Shown: one piece after another, positions 17,142 through 25,570 of the stretch | Layout of the letters: each line of letters opens with the position of its first letter | Position numbering within the stretch: the first letter of the stretch is position 1 | Assembly (NCBI RefSeq): GCF_003071345.1 | Contig: NZ_QCYK01000001.1 | Coordinates: 372,001 to 436,000, forward strand | Reading direction: 5' to 3' | Origin: Chitinophaga parva | GTDB taxonomy: Bacteria > Bacteroidota > Bacteroidia > Chitinophagales > Chitinophagaceae | DNA length: 64,000 nucleotides | The notes under the pieces: model-generated | The model's database searches: none | Seen by the model: the letters and a program-made list of their open reading frames with translations, nothing else | What the model was told of the DNA's origin: nothing | Position numbers and translations under genes: made by a program

Positions 17142-18473
17142 GTGAACCGCTTTACCCTCAATGTACTGCTGCGCGTGGCCGGCATCACCGCCACCATCAT
17201 GCTCGGGGCCTGGGCCTGGATGCAGGTTACGCCTGTGCTGGGCCTCCTGTTTGCCGTAGTATTGGGTATAGAGGTGTTTTACCTGGTACATTACATTACC
17301 CGGGTAAACCGTAAGCTCACCCTCTTCCTGGAGTCTATCCGTTACGGCGATTTCTCCATCCGCTTCAGCGCAGACAATAAGCTGGGCGCCAGTTTCACGG
17401 CGCTTAACCAGCAGTTCAATGAAGTGATGGAAGCCTTCCGCCAAACGCGTGCGGAAAAAGAAGCCAACCTTAAATACATCGACACCATCATCCAGCACAT
17501 CAGTATTGGTGTGCTGAGTTTTGATACCGCCGGCAAGATAGAGCTCATTAACCCGGCAGCCTTCCGCTTCCTGGGTATTTACCGCCTGCGCAATATCATG
17601 GAGCTGAAAGGCACGCATGAAGACCTGGCAGAGCAACTCATGAAACTGGCCTCCGGCAAAAAGATCCTGTACCAAACGCAGAACGGCCAGCAGCTTTCCA
17701 TCCACGCCACGGCCATCACCCTCCAGGGCAGGGCCATCAAGCTACTGTCTGTGCAGAACATCCATGCAGAACTGCAGGCAAAAGAACTGGAATCATGGCA
17801 AAACCTGGCCCGCATCCTGCGCCATGAGATCATGAATTCCATTACGCCCATCGTATCACTGATCGGTACCATGCAGGAGATCGTAGACATGGACATTACA
17901 CCCGTAACGCCCGCTAACGAAGCCGTGGCCGATCTCCAGGAAGCCCTCTCCACCATTGAGAACCGCAGTAAGGGCATCATGAATTTTGTGAACGCTTACC
18001 GCGATTATACAACGTTACCGGCGCCACAATTCACCATCATTTCGGTAAAAACGCTGGTCAATGATGTGTATCAATTGCTGCTGCCCGCACTCAAAAAAGC
18101 AGGCATCGGCACTACCCTTTCCATGCAAACGGACGTACAGGTGCACGCGGATATTTCACAAATGCAGATGGTACTCATTAACCTGGTGAAGAACGCCATG
18201 GATGCGCTGGAGCACACAGACAATCCCTCCATTGCCATCAGCACCAGCCTGCAGGGCGGGCAGCAGGTAGTGATCAGCGTGGCCGATAATGGCCCCGGCA
18301 TTGATGAAGAAGCCCTCGACAAGATCTTTATCCCTTTCTTTACCACCAAGCGCACGGGATCCGGCATTGGCCTCAGTCTTTCCCAGCAGATCATACAGCT
18401 GCATGGAGGCCAGCTCAAAGTGAGCACGGAACCGGGCAAAGGCACCACCTTCCTGGTGCTGCTCGGCACCTGA
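17142..18473 (+). CDS. Membrane sensor histidine kinase
   Basis: 443 aa from GTG 17142, directly after the response regulator stop. Two TM helices (about 7-27 and 29-50) with almost no periplasmic loop are followed by a HAMP-like linker, a PAS-like region (about 100-190, HISIGVLSFDTAGKIELINP), and a kinase core with H-box RILRHEIMNSITP, N-box VLINLVKNAMDAL, G1 DNGPGID, F-box FIPFFTTK and G2 GSGIGLSL. The lack of a periplasmic domain suggests it senses a signal within the membrane or cytosol. It is the evident partner of the upstream regulator (NtrB/NtrC-like arrangement). Confidence 0.93.
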   Translation: MNRFTLNVLLRVAGITATIMLGAWAWMQVTPVLGLLFAVVLGIEVFYLVHYITRVNRKLTLFLESIRYGDFSIRFSADNKLGASFTALNQQFNEVMEAFRQTRAEKEANLKYIDTIIQHISIGVLSFDTAGKIELINPAAFRFLGIYRLRNIMELKGTHEDLAEQLMKLASGKKILYQTQNGQQLSIHATAITLQGRAIKLLSVQNIHAELQAKELESWQNLARILRHEIMNSITPIVSLIGTMQEIVDMDITPVTPANEAVADLQEALSTIENRSKGIMNFVNAYRDYTTLPAPQFTIISVKTLVNDVYQLLLPALKKAGIGTTLSMQTDVQVHADISQMQMVLINLVKNAMDALEHTDNPSIAISTSLQGGQQVVISVADNGPGIDEEALDKIFIPFFTTKRTGSGIGLSLSQQIIQLHGGQLKVSTEPGKGTTFLVLLGT

Positions 18474-18612
18474 ATGGCCGGCCCGCATGATTGCGTTATC
18501 CTTCCGTCTTCAACCTGCCGCCCCGTTTCACCACTGCCACCCCGGCAATGGTGATCGTAGCCAGTGCATTATATTTAAGCGGCTGACACTATGCCGGATT
18601 GGACCAATTACG

Positions 18613-18690
18613 CTGTGGTAGCGGCTTTTTACGGTTTTAAAGATTAACGGCACCTGCCTGTAATACAAAAGCCGCTCCTTATCACAGGTG
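18613..18690. repeat. Intergenic nested inverted repeats
   Basis: AGCGGCTTTT (18620-18629) is repeated inverted as AAAAGCCGCT (18667-18676), flanked by CTGTG (18613-18617) and CACAG (18683-18687). A second, competing pair CACCTG/CAGGTG lies across the right half. The element sits between the kinase gene and the next gene on the same strand. The strand of action is unclear; it could be an RNA processing/terminator structure or a small dispersed repeat. Confidence 0.4.
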
Positions 18691-18751
18691 GCTTTTGTTT
18701 CATAAATCGTTAAACCGGGTGCACGGACTGGCGTTATTGATGCTTATGTCT

Positions 18752-18759
18752 TAATTTTA
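18752..18759 (+). promoter_or_regulatory. -7 element TAATTTTA four bases before ATG
   Basis: TAATTTTA matches TAnnTTTG at 7 of 8 positions and ends exactly four bases before the ATG at 18764, which would make the mRNA leaderless. Compare 27005 and 55503. Confidence 0.35.
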
Positions 18760-18763
18760 AACC

Positions 18764-19558
18764 ATGCCCGAGACAAACCGTGTACGGGGTGCCATGCGCC
18801 CTTTGCTGCTGGCAGGCTTGTTCCTGCTTATTCTGCTTACTGTATTATGCACGCCGGTGGGCGTGCACCACTACGCACTGCTGGCAGGCATGCCCCTGCT
18901 CATGCTGTTCTGGTGGACCAATACCCAACACGTAGCTTCCACCTTCCGTTACGGAATGCTCTTTGCCCTGCTGGCTAATTTTTCGCAGGACATCAGCGCT
19001 ATCCGCCTGTACGAGGTCCGCTTTGATGGTACTTTCCTGGGATTCTGGTTGTTTATGCTGCCTTACCTGTTCACGCTTTTCTGCGTACCGGTGTTCCTGG
19101 TGTACACCTTGCTGCAAATGCGCTATCGCCTGCCACCCCGCAGCAGATGCAACTGGGTGGCGATTTTTGGCTTTGTGCCCATCACCACCATGGTAGTGCT
19201 CACGTTTGTGTATAACAATGGGATGAACTTCACCTGGAACTGGATCAATGTTCTTTTTATAGCCTATGCCCTCCTGCTATTTGTTCTCTTTGAATCCATC
19301 GTGCATGGCTTTTCCAGTCCCGTGGCACCGGGAGCGAGGCTGGCGCTGGTAGCGGGTTTCGTTTTCGTGATGCTGCGGTATAAATTACAGTTTCCCAGCC
19401 TGCCCTTTGGCATTAGCCTGCCGGTGAACTGGCCGGAGAATTTTGTGCATTACCTGCAAAATATCGCCATTCCCCTGCTGCTGTACGTGCAGAACGCCTG
19501 CCTGGCCCTGCTGGTTTATGCCACCGCCAGGTATCTAAATTCCCGCGTTATCCCTTAA
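18764..19558 (+). CDS. Hypothetical polytopic membrane protein
   Basis: 264 aa, very hydrophobic, with about seven or eight predicted TM helices (first about 11-30, then 36-52, 58-78, 90-115, 130-150, 158-178, 190-205, 232-255). Trp/Phe/Leu-rich helices join at short basic loops (RYRLPPRSRCN). I see no catalytic motif and do not recognise a family. The last codons overlap the -7 element of nadB. The function is unknown. Confidence 0.8.
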   Translation: MPETNRVRGAMRPLLLAGLFLLILLTVLCTPVGVHHYALLAGMPLLMLFWWTNTQHVASTFRYGMLFALLANFSQDISAIRLYEVRFDGTFLGFWLFMLPYLFTLFCVPVFLVYTLLQMRYRLPPRSRCNWVAIFGFVPITTMVVLTFVYNNGMNFTWNWINVLFIAYALLLFVLFESIVHGFSSPVAPGARLALVAGFVFVMLRYKLQFPSLPFGISLPVNWPENFVHYLQNIAIPLLLYVQNACLALLVYATARYLNSRVIP

Positions 19559-19563
19559 TTTTG
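19556..19563 (+). promoter_or_regulatory. -7 element of nadB
   Basis: TAATTTTG is a perfect match to the Bacteroidota -7 consensus TAnnTTTG, 42 bases before the nadB ATG. No clear -33 TTG is seen at the ideal distance. Confidence 0.4.
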
Positions 19564-19605
19564 ACGAACGCCCTGGCTTAGCCCACAGCGAAACATGCAA
19601 AAAAT

Positions 19606-21207
19606 ATGGAGCAGCAAGTTGATTTTTTAGTGATCGGGTCCGGGATAGCAGGCCTTACCTATGCCCTCAAAGTTGCGGAAGCATGTCCCGATAAGAAAGT
19701 GATGATCATCACCAAAACACGGGAAGACGAGACCAACACCAAGTATGCACAAGGCGGCGTGGCCGTGGTGAATGACCTGGAGCACGACAGCTTTGAAAAA
19801 CATATTGAAGACACCCTCATTGCCGGCGATGGCCTTTGCAATCCTAAGGTAGTGGAGATCGTAGTAACGGAAGGCCCCGAACGCGTGAACGAGATCATTG
19901 CATGGGGCACTAATTTCGATAAGAACGAGCAAGGTGGATATTCCCTGGGCCGCGAAGGCGGCCACTCCGTGTTCCGCGTGATCCATCATAAAGATGTAAC
20001 CGGGAAAGAAATAGAACGCGCCCTGCTAACGGAGATCCATAAACGAAAAAATATCAGCCTGGTTACCCATTGCTTCGTGGTAGACCTGATCACACAGCAC
20101 CACCTGGGCTACCTGGTTACCAAAAGCACACCGGATGTGGAGTGCTACGGTGTGTATGTACTGAACCAGCGCAACAACCGCATTGAAAAAATATTGTCCC
20201 GCATTACCCTGCTGGCCACCGGCGGCAACGGGCAGGTGTACCGCACCACCACCAATCCCGGCATAGCTACCGGCGACGGGGTGGCCATGGTGTACCGCGC
20301 CAAGGGCCGCATTGAGAACATGGAGTTCATCCAGTTCCATCCCACCGCTTTGTACGAGCCGGGTGTAAGCAATGCCTTCCTCATCACGGAGGCCGTGCGC
20401 GGCGATGGCGCCATCCTCCGCAACCAGGCCGGTGAGGACTTCATGCACCGCTACGATGACCGCCTGTCACTGGCCCCCCGCGATATCGTGGCCCGCGCCA
20501 TAGACAGTGAAATGAAGCGCACCGGTACGGAACATGTGTACCTGGACTGCCGCCACATGGACCTGGAAAAATTCATCCACCACTTCCCGAATATTTACGA
20601 GAAATGCCGCTCCATCGGCATTGACGTTACAAAAGACATGATCCCCATTGCACCTGCGGCCCATTACAGCTGCGGCGGTATTAAAACCAATGAATGGGGC
20701 AGAACTTCCATCAACCACCTGTATGCCTGCGGCGAATGCGCCAGCACCGGCCTGCATGGGGCTAACCGCCTGGCCAGCAACTCCCTGCTGGAAGCTATGG
20801 TGTTTGCCCACCGCTGCTACCTGGAAGCGGTAGCAAAAATAGACAGCACCGAGTTCAATGAAGACATCCCCGACTGGGATGCCCGTGGCACCATGGAGCC
20901 CAAGGAAATGATCCTCATCACCCAGAGCCTCAAGGAGCTGAAATCCGTGATGAGCGATTATGTAGGCATTGTGCGCACAGACGAGCGCCTGCAACGCGCC
21001 ATGCGCCGCCTGGACATGCTGCACGAAGAAACAGAAGCCCTCTATGAGCGCACCGTGGTATCGCCCCAGCTCTGTGAATTGCGTAACATGATCACCGTAG
21101 CCTACCTGATCGTGAAGGCGGCCAACTTCCGCAAGGAAAGCCGGGGCCTGCACTACAACACCGATTATCCTTTCAAATCCACCCTGCTGCAGAATATTGT
21201 CCTGTAG
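19606..21207 (+). CDS. nadB: L-aspartate oxidase
   Basis: 533 aa, the usual length. It oxidises L-aspartate to iminoaspartate with FAD, the first step of NAD synthesis. The N-terminal FAD motif is IGSGIAGLTYALK (GxGxxG), followed by TKYAQGGVAVV, the substrate loop EGGHSVFRVIHHKDVTG, and ATGGNGQVYRTTTNP. HPTALYEP, RGDGAILRN and AAHYSCGGIKTNEWGRT match the succinate dehydrogenase/aspartate oxidase family, and the FAD-binding GECASTGLHGANRLASNSLLE is present. nadA and nadC are not in the window. The acyltransferase gene follows by 21 bases, so they probably share a transcript. Confidence 0.95.
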   Translation: MEQQVDFLVIGSGIAGLTYALKVAEACPDKKVMIITKTREDETNTKYAQGGVAVVNDLEHDSFEKHIEDTLIAGDGLCNPKVVEIVVTEGPERVNEIIAWGTNFDKNEQGGYSLGREGGHSVFRVIHHKDVTGKEIERALLTEIHKRKNISLVTHCFVVDLITQHHLGYLVTKSTPDVECYGVYVLNQRNNRIEKILSRITLLATGGNGQVYRTTTNPGIATGDGVAMVYRAKGRIENMEFIQFHPTALYEPGVSNAFLITEAVRGDGAILRNQAGEDFMHRYDDRLSLAPRDIVARAIDSEMKRTGTEHVYLDCRHMDLEKFIHHFPNIYEKCRSIGIDVTKDMIPIAPAAHYSCGGIKTNEWGRTSINHLYACGECASTGLHGANRLASNSLLEAMVFAHRCYLEAVAKIDSTEFNEDIPDWDARGTMEPKEMILITQSLKELKSVMSDYVGIVRTDERLQRAMRRLDMLHEETEALYERTVVSPQLCELRNMITVAYLIVKAANFRKESRGLHYNTDYPFKSTLLQNIVL

Positions 21208-21228
21208 CGGGTTGTAAGTAGCCTGTAA

Positions 21229-22098
21229 ATGTACTACCTCTTATTAGCCATATGTTATTTCATATCAGTGCTTCCCTTCTTTATCTTGTACGGGATCAGT
21301 GACGTTTTGTTCCTGCTGGTATACCACGTGTTTGGCTACCGCAAAGCCGTGGTAATGGCCAACCTGCAACAGGCCTTCCCGGAAAGAACGGAAGCCGAGC
21401 GCAAACGCCTGGCCCGCCGGTACTACCGGAATCTTACGGACATGATGCTGGAAACCATCAAGCTGCTCACCATCAGCAAGAAAAACCTGAAGCGCCGTTT
21501 TGATTGTGACCTCACCGTACTGCAGGAACTTTATGCTAAAGGAAAGAGCTGCCAGCTGCACCTGGGACATAACTTTAACTGGGAATGGGCCAACGTGTTC
21601 TGCCAGCAGGGGGTTAACTTTCCTTTCCTGGTGGTATACATGCCGCTCACCAGCAAGCCGGCCGACCGGCTGTTCCGCCACTTCCGGGAGCGCGCAGGCA
21701 CCGTGCTGCTGCCGGCCAATGATATGGGTAATGCCATGCAACCCTGGCTGCACAAGCAATACCTGATAGCCCTGGTGGCAGACCAGAACCCCGGCAATCC
21801 CCGCCGCACTTACTGGTTGCCCTTCCTCAATAAGATGACCGCGTTTTACAAAGGCCCTGAAATGTCGGCCCGCCGCTACAACATCCCCGTGGTGTTTGCA
21901 GACATCCGCAAGGTGAAAAGAGGTTATTACAAGGCCCGCCTGGTACTGGCCAGTGAAGACCCGCAAAACCTTCCGGAAGGGCAACTGACCGAACAATTTG
22001 TACGCTTCCTGGAACAAAATATCCATGAACAACCAGAGGTGTGGGTGTGGAGCCACCGGCGATGGAAACACGAATACAAAGGACAACCAACCGTATAA
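21229..22098 (+). CDS. LpxL/HtrB-type lipid A acyltransferase family protein
   Basis: 289 aa. An N-terminal TM helix (about 5-28) anchors a cytosolic acyltransferase domain. The HX4(D/E) catalytic motif is seen as HNFNWE in HLGHNFNWEWAN. Further family blocks are FPFLVVYMPL, GTVLLPANDMGNA, ALVADQNPGNPRR and FYKGPEMSARRYNIPVVF. The family transfers secondary acyl chains to the lipid A precursor. It forms an operon with nadB and ends before a strong terminator. Confidence 0.88.
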   Translation: MYYLLLAICYFISVLPFFILYGISDVLFLLVYHVFGYRKAVVMANLQQAFPERTEAERKRLARRYYRNLTDMMLETIKLLTISKKNLKRRFDCDLTVLQELYAKGKSCQLHLGHNFNWEWANVFCQQGVNFPFLVVYMPLTSKPADRLFRHFRERAGTVLLPANDMGNAMQPWLHKQYLIALVADQNPGNPRRTYWLPFLNKMTAFYKGPEMSARRYNIPVVFADIRKVKRGYYKARLVLASEDPQNLPEGQLTEQFVRFLEQNIHEQPEVWVWSHRRWKHEYKGQPTV

Positions 22099-22104
22099 AA
22101 CGAA

Positions 22105-22142
22105 AGCGGGCATTATCACGAAGATAATGCCCGCTGTATTTT
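22105..22142 (+). terminator. Terminator after the acyltransferase gene
   Basis: AGCGGGCATTATC (22105-22117) and GATAATGCCCGCT (22123-22135) form a perfect 13-bp stem with a 5-base loop, followed by GTATTTTTAT. It ends the plus-strand unit; the convergent LysM gene lies on the other side. Confidence 0.85.
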
Positions 22143-22213
22143 TATACCGCTGAAATGCTTACCGGTAAAGCATTCCAGGCCTTATTATTTTACAAGGTCA
22201 ATGACTGTATCAA

Positions 22214-22591
22214 TCATCCCGGGATCTTCAGTTCCTGGCCGGGGTGAATGAGATTGGGGTCTTTGATCTGGTCTTGATTTGCTTTAAAGATGTCGTTCCA
22301 GGACACACCGGGAAACAGCTTAGCGATCTTACTCAGGCTATCCCCTGCTTTTACCACGTAGGTTTTAGGTTCGGTTACACCCTCGGGCAGGGTGATGTCC
22401 AGCACCAGGTCACCGGACCGCATTTCAGGATCTGCAGCTTCATAAGCGTCCCAGATAGCGTCTTTTGCTTCCGCGGTGGGCGCAGTGCCACTTACGTAAA
22501 GGGTGCCTTCCTGTTCATTTACTTTCAGATCGGTTACACCTTGGTTCTTTGCCAGGTCTACCAGCGATTGATATTTTTCTTGTACAGACAT
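22214..22591 (-). CDS. BON and LysM domain protein (Kbp/YgaU-like)
   Basis: 125 aa without signal peptide. Residues about 15-70 resemble a single BON domain (VNEQEGTLYVSGTAPTAEAKDAIWDAYEA). Residues about 76-124 form a LysM domain (TYVVKAGDSLSKIAKLFPGVSWNDIFKANQ, ending LIHPGQELKIPG). This BON-LysM order and size match E. coli Kbp (YgaU), a K+-binding cytosolic protein; that role is by analogy only. The upstream gene, six bases away on the same strand, encodes another BON protein. Confidence 0.88.
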   Translation of the reverse strand: MSVQEKYQSLVDLAKNQGVTDLKVNEQEGTLYVSGTAPTAEAKDAIWDAYEAADPEMRSGDLVLDITLPEGVTEPKTYVVKAGDSLSKIAKLFPGVSWNDIFKANQDQIKDPNLIHPGQELKIPG

Positions 22592-22597
22592 GACGTT

Positions 22598-23089
22598 TTA
22601 TTTAAGGGTGAGCTGGTTGTTTACTTTCTTCGGATGGCTTTCGTGCACTACCTGCATGATCTTGCGCAGCGATGCTTTCTGCACACTGCCGGTGAGGGTT
22701 ACTTCACCATTGTTTACAGTAGCGGTAATGCCGGTAAGGCCATTGGCAGTAAAGCCGGAGTCAATGCTTTTCTGCAGGGTTACGTCCGGAGAGATCACCA
22801 CGGGTTCAGGGGCAGCAGGCGGAGGCGGGGGCGCAGCAACGGTCACCTGGTTATCTACGCTTTTTACGCCCTTGATGCCCTGCACGGCGGTAGCAGCATT
22901 TGCCTTGATGCTGTCTTCCTTCACTTCACCACTCAGGGTTACTACCCCGTCGTGTACCTGCCCGTTCACCCCGGGAGCAGCGCTGGTCAGTTTTTCATTC
23001 ACGTCCTTCTGGATATCCTTGTCAGAAGGCTTACAGGCTGCCATGGACAATGCCAGCAACCCGGCTAAAAAAAAGCTCGCTTTTTTCAT
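22598..23089 (-). CDS. Two-BON-domain lipoprotein
   Basis: 163 aa. The N-terminus is a lipoprotein signal (ASFFLAGLLALSMAAC, lipobox Cys about residue 19). Two BON domains follow: about 25-80 (NEKLTSAAPGVNGQVHDGVVTLSGEV) and about 105-160 (GITATVNNGEVTLTGSV), separated by a Pro-rich linker (PPPPPAAPEP). BON proteins support the envelope against osmotic stress. It sits six bases upstream of the BON-LysM gene, so the two are almost certainly co-expressed. Confidence 0.88.
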   Translation of the reverse strand: MKKASFFLAGLLALSMAACKPSDKDIQKDVNEKLTSAAPGVNGQVHDGVVTLSGEVKEDSIKANAATAVQGIKGVKSVDNQVTVAAPPPPPAAPEPVVISPDVTLQKSIDSGFTANGLTGITATVNNGEVTLTGSVQKASLRKIMQVVHESHPKKVNNQLTLK

Positions 23090-23232
23090 CGTAAGTGGTT
23101 TTGGATTTTGAGGTGATGCTTGAAATTTATCCTAATATAACTGATAATTGCCACAAAACGCGCCGGCGTACTTAACCTGGCGGATGGAATGGATGAGGCT
23201 ACATGCCTGTAGCCACGCAGATCCATACATGC

Positions 23233-23260
23233 AAAAGGCGCCACCGGAACGGCGACGCCT
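23233..23260 (-). terminator. Terminator after the MBL-rhodanese gene
   Basis: GGCGACGCCT (23251-23260) pairs with AGGCGCCACC (23236-23245) through 10 pairs including two wobbles with a 5-base loop. TTTTGC follows on the minus strand. Confidence 0.6.
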
Positions 23261-23296
23261 ATTATAACATTTAAACCTGCTAAACTTAATCTAAAC

Positions 23297-24700
23297 TTAA
23301 TTCAGTACGTTCCTTTCCTTCACCACTTCCAGGCCTTTTTCGTCTTTCATGGCCTTGAAGCCACCCACCACGTTGCGCAGGTTGTGAATGCCTTCGCGCT
23401 TCAGCATGGAGCAGGCTATAATGCTGCGATAGCCGCCCTGGCAGTGCACATACAGGTTGAAGTGCTCATCCAGGTCTGCCATGGAACCGGGGTCCGTCAT
23501 ATCATTGAGGGGCAGGTTCAGGGCATTTTTAATGTGGCCATCCGCATATTCCGCAGGCTTGCGCACATCCACGATCATCAGATGCTCATCATGCGGCAGG
23601 TCCATGGCCAGTTCATCCGGTTCCACGGAAATGATCAGGTCTATGGGCTCACCCGCAGCCTGCCAGGCAGCATAGCTGCCATCCAGGTAGCCGCTCACTT
23701 TATCAAAACCTACACGGGCCATGCGCACCAGGGTTTCTTCCTCTTTACCCGGCTCCGTTACCAGTACGATCTCGCGTTCAAAGGGCAACAGGCTGCCTAC
23801 AAATTCTGCGAAGCGGCCTTCCAGGCCAATGCTGATGCTACCGGGTACAAAGCCGTCTGCAAATGTATCTGCATGGCGGGTATCCAGGATCAAGGCGCCA
23901 TTGGCCACGCGTTCTTTGAACTCCGCTACAGACAAGGGCTTCAGCGATTTCTCTTTCACTTCCTGCAGGGCACCTGCGCCTTCTTTATTCAGTTTTGCAT
24001 TGATGGGGAAATAGACGGGGGGCGTTGTAAGGCCGTCCGTTACTTCGTTGATAAAAGTAGCTTTATCAGTAGCCAGCAATGCATAGTTGGTTTTCTTTTC
24101 ATCACCAATGGTGCTGTAAGTGCTGGGGCCCAGGTTCTTGCCGCAGGACGAGCCGGGACCGTGTGCGGGGTACACCGTTACCTGGTCTGGCAAGGCCTTG
24201 ATCTTGGTGTTCAGTGATTCAAATAGCATACCCGCCAGCTCTTCCTTGCTCAGGTCTCCGCTGAACAGGTCCGGGCGGCCCACATCCCCTACAAACAGGG
24301 TATCACCGGTGTACACACTGTGCGCGTCGTTGTTTTCATCGCGCAGCAGGTAGCAGGTGCTTTCCAGCGTGTGGCCGGGTGTGTGCAGCGCCTCTATGGT
24401 CACTTCACCCACTTTAAAGATTTCATGGTCCTTGGCAATGTAAGCCGGGAAGCTGGTCACGGCCAGTGGCCCATACACAATGGGGGCGCCGGTAGCTTCC
24501 GCCAGTTCTACGTGGCCGCTCACAAAGTCTGCATGAAAGTGGGTCTCGAAAATATATTTGATGGTAGCATTGCGCTCTTTGGCCAGCGCAATATAAGCGT
24601 CGATGTCTCTTAATGGGTCTATGACCACCGCTTCCCCGGCCGACTCTATGAAGTAAGCGGCTTCGGATAAGCAGTTAGTATACAATTGCTTTACGAACAT
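23297..24700 (-). CDS. MBL-fold hydrolase with two rhodanese domains (persulfide dioxygenase-like)
   Basis: 467 aa. The metallo-beta-lactamase domain (1-240) has metal ligands in THFHADFVSGH, HTPGHTLEST, TGDTLFVGDVGRPD and YPAHGPGSSC, the pattern of the ETHE1-like persulfide dioxygenases. Two rhodanese domains follow: about 255-350, whose active-site loop reads VTEPG without Cys and is probably inactive, and about 365-465, with a catalytic Cys in HCQGGYRS. The protein probably oxidises or transfers sulfane sulfur. An ArsR-type regulator is encoded upstream on the same strand, but with its own terminator-like structure between. Confidence 0.92.
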   Translation of the reverse strand: MFVKQLYTNCLSEAAYFIESAGEAVVIDPLRDIDAYIALAKERNATIKYIFETHFHADFVSGHVELAEATGAPIVYGPLAVTSFPAYIAKDHEIFKVGEVTIEALHTPGHTLESTCYLLRDENNDAHSVYTGDTLFVGDVGRPDLFSGDLSKEELAGMLFESLNTKIKALPDQVTVYPAHGPGSSCGKNLGPSTYSTIGDEKKTNYALLATDKATFINEVTDGLTTPPVYFPINAKLNKEGAGALQEVKEKSLKPLSVAEFKERVANGALILDTRHADTFADGFVPGSISIGLEGRFAEFVGSLLPFEREIVLVTEPGKEEETLVRMARVGFDKVSGYLDGSYAAWQAAGEPIDLIISVEPDELAMDLPHDEHLMIVDVRKPAEYADGHIKNALNLPLNDMTDPGSMADLDEHFNLYVHCQGGYRSIIACSMLKREGIHNLRNVVGGFKAMKDEKGLEVVKERNVLN

Positions 24701-24722
24701 GGTTGTTGGCTTTTGATTGTTG

Positions 24723-24730
24723 CAAAAATA
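24723..24730 (-). promoter_or_regulatory. -7 element of the MBL-rhodanese gene
   Basis: On the minus strand TATTTTTG (24730 to 24723) matches TAnnTTTG perfectly, 22 bases before the ATG at 24700. It gives a leader of about 16-18 bases. The -33 element is not clear. Confidence 0.45.
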
Positions 24731-24882
24731 CGAATATTCAAAGCTACGGCCTATGGATAAAATCTATTTGCCGGCAGGCACTTTCCAATAAACCATTCCC
24801 GGCTTCAATGACGGAACAATGACCCGTGCCCCGTCCACCCATGCCTGACATTGGTCAAAGACCATACGCTTCCCCCCTGGAA

Positions 24883-24968
24883 GAGGGTGGGCTGCAAACT
24901 CCCGCAACAGCAGGCCCGCCCTCCAAAACGAAACTACCCCCTCCGTTGCGGGAGAGGGTAGTTAAATC
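24883..24968 (-). terminator. Compound hairpin region after the ArsR gene
   Basis: AACTACCC...GGGTAGTT (about 24930-24963) forms the stem nearest the ArsR stop (24989), followed on minus by TTTCGTTTT. CTCCCGCAAC (24899-24908) is repeated inverted at 24945-24954, and a GAGGGTGGGC/GCCCGCCCTC near-repeat overlaps it. These give mutually exclusive hairpins. Confidence 0.45.
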
Positions 24969-24988
24969 TTTTTCGAACAAACTCCTGA

Positions 24989-25348
24989 TTAGCCAACCAG
25001 TTCTTCTACAAATTTGGCAACTTCGGCGATACGGCCCTTGTTGATGGTGTAGTGAATGAACTTGCCGTCTCTTTCGGTGATCACAATACCTGCTCTTCTG
25101 AGGATGGCCAGGTGCTGCGATGCTACGGACTGCTCCAGGCGCAGTTTTACATAGATCTCCGTTACCGTCATTTTCTTATGATCTTCCAGGAGGCGGATCA
25201 TCTGCTGACGCAACTTGTGGTTAATCGCACGCAATACCATCGCGGCTTTTTTTACTGCAATGTAATCCAACTTGATCTGGTCTTTTTCGCTGTTACCCCT
25301 AGAAATAATAAGCGTATTAGAAGAGGTTGTCAATAATGTTTTTTCCAT
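24989..25348 (-). CDS. ArsR/SmtB-type winged-helix regulator without cysteines
   Basis: 119 aa. The winged helix (about 30-115) has RAINHKLRQQMIRLLEDHKKMTVTEIY followed by the recognition helix region QSVASQHLAILRRAGIVITERDGK and a beta wing (FIHYTI). This is the ArsR fold. The protein contains no Cys at all, so it cannot use the usual ArsR, CadC or persulfide (SqrR/BigR) sensing chemistry. It is either a constitutive or partner-controlled repressor, or senses by another route. A -7 element lies 95 bases upstream. Confidence 0.88.
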   Translation of the reverse strand: MEKTLLTTSSNTLIISRGNSEKDQIKLDYIAVKKAAMVLRAINHKLRQQMIRLLEDHKKMTVTEIYVKLRLEQSVASQHLAILRRAGIVITERDGKFIHYTINKGRIAEVAKFVEELVG

Positions 25349-25442
25349 CGCTTAAACAGTTTTTTTAAAATGATGAATAAAGGGATCAACGGACAGTAAA
25401 ACGCGACCTACTAGAAAATAGCCGCGGATTTATCGATTGATA

Positions 25443-25450
25443 CAAAACTA
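25443..25450 (-). promoter_or_regulatory. -7 element upstream of the ArsR-type gene
   Basis: TAGTTTTG on minus (25450 to 25443) matches TAnnTTTG. It would give an approximately 90-base AT-rich leader before the ATG at 25348. No good -33 is seen. Confidence 0.35.
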
Positions 25451-25570
25451 TAATATCTATCACAATAAAAAAAATTTCCATACCTTATTTTTTCATATAT
25501 AAAGGCGGTCACTTGCGAAAAATCCATTATTTGACACTTCTGTGACATAATTTTCCCTGCTGAGCCTGCT

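Noticed and set aside
16422..17705. 427-codon frame opposite the sigma-54 regulator and kinase genes
   Set aside because: Spans two real genes on the other strand and has no recognisable domain.
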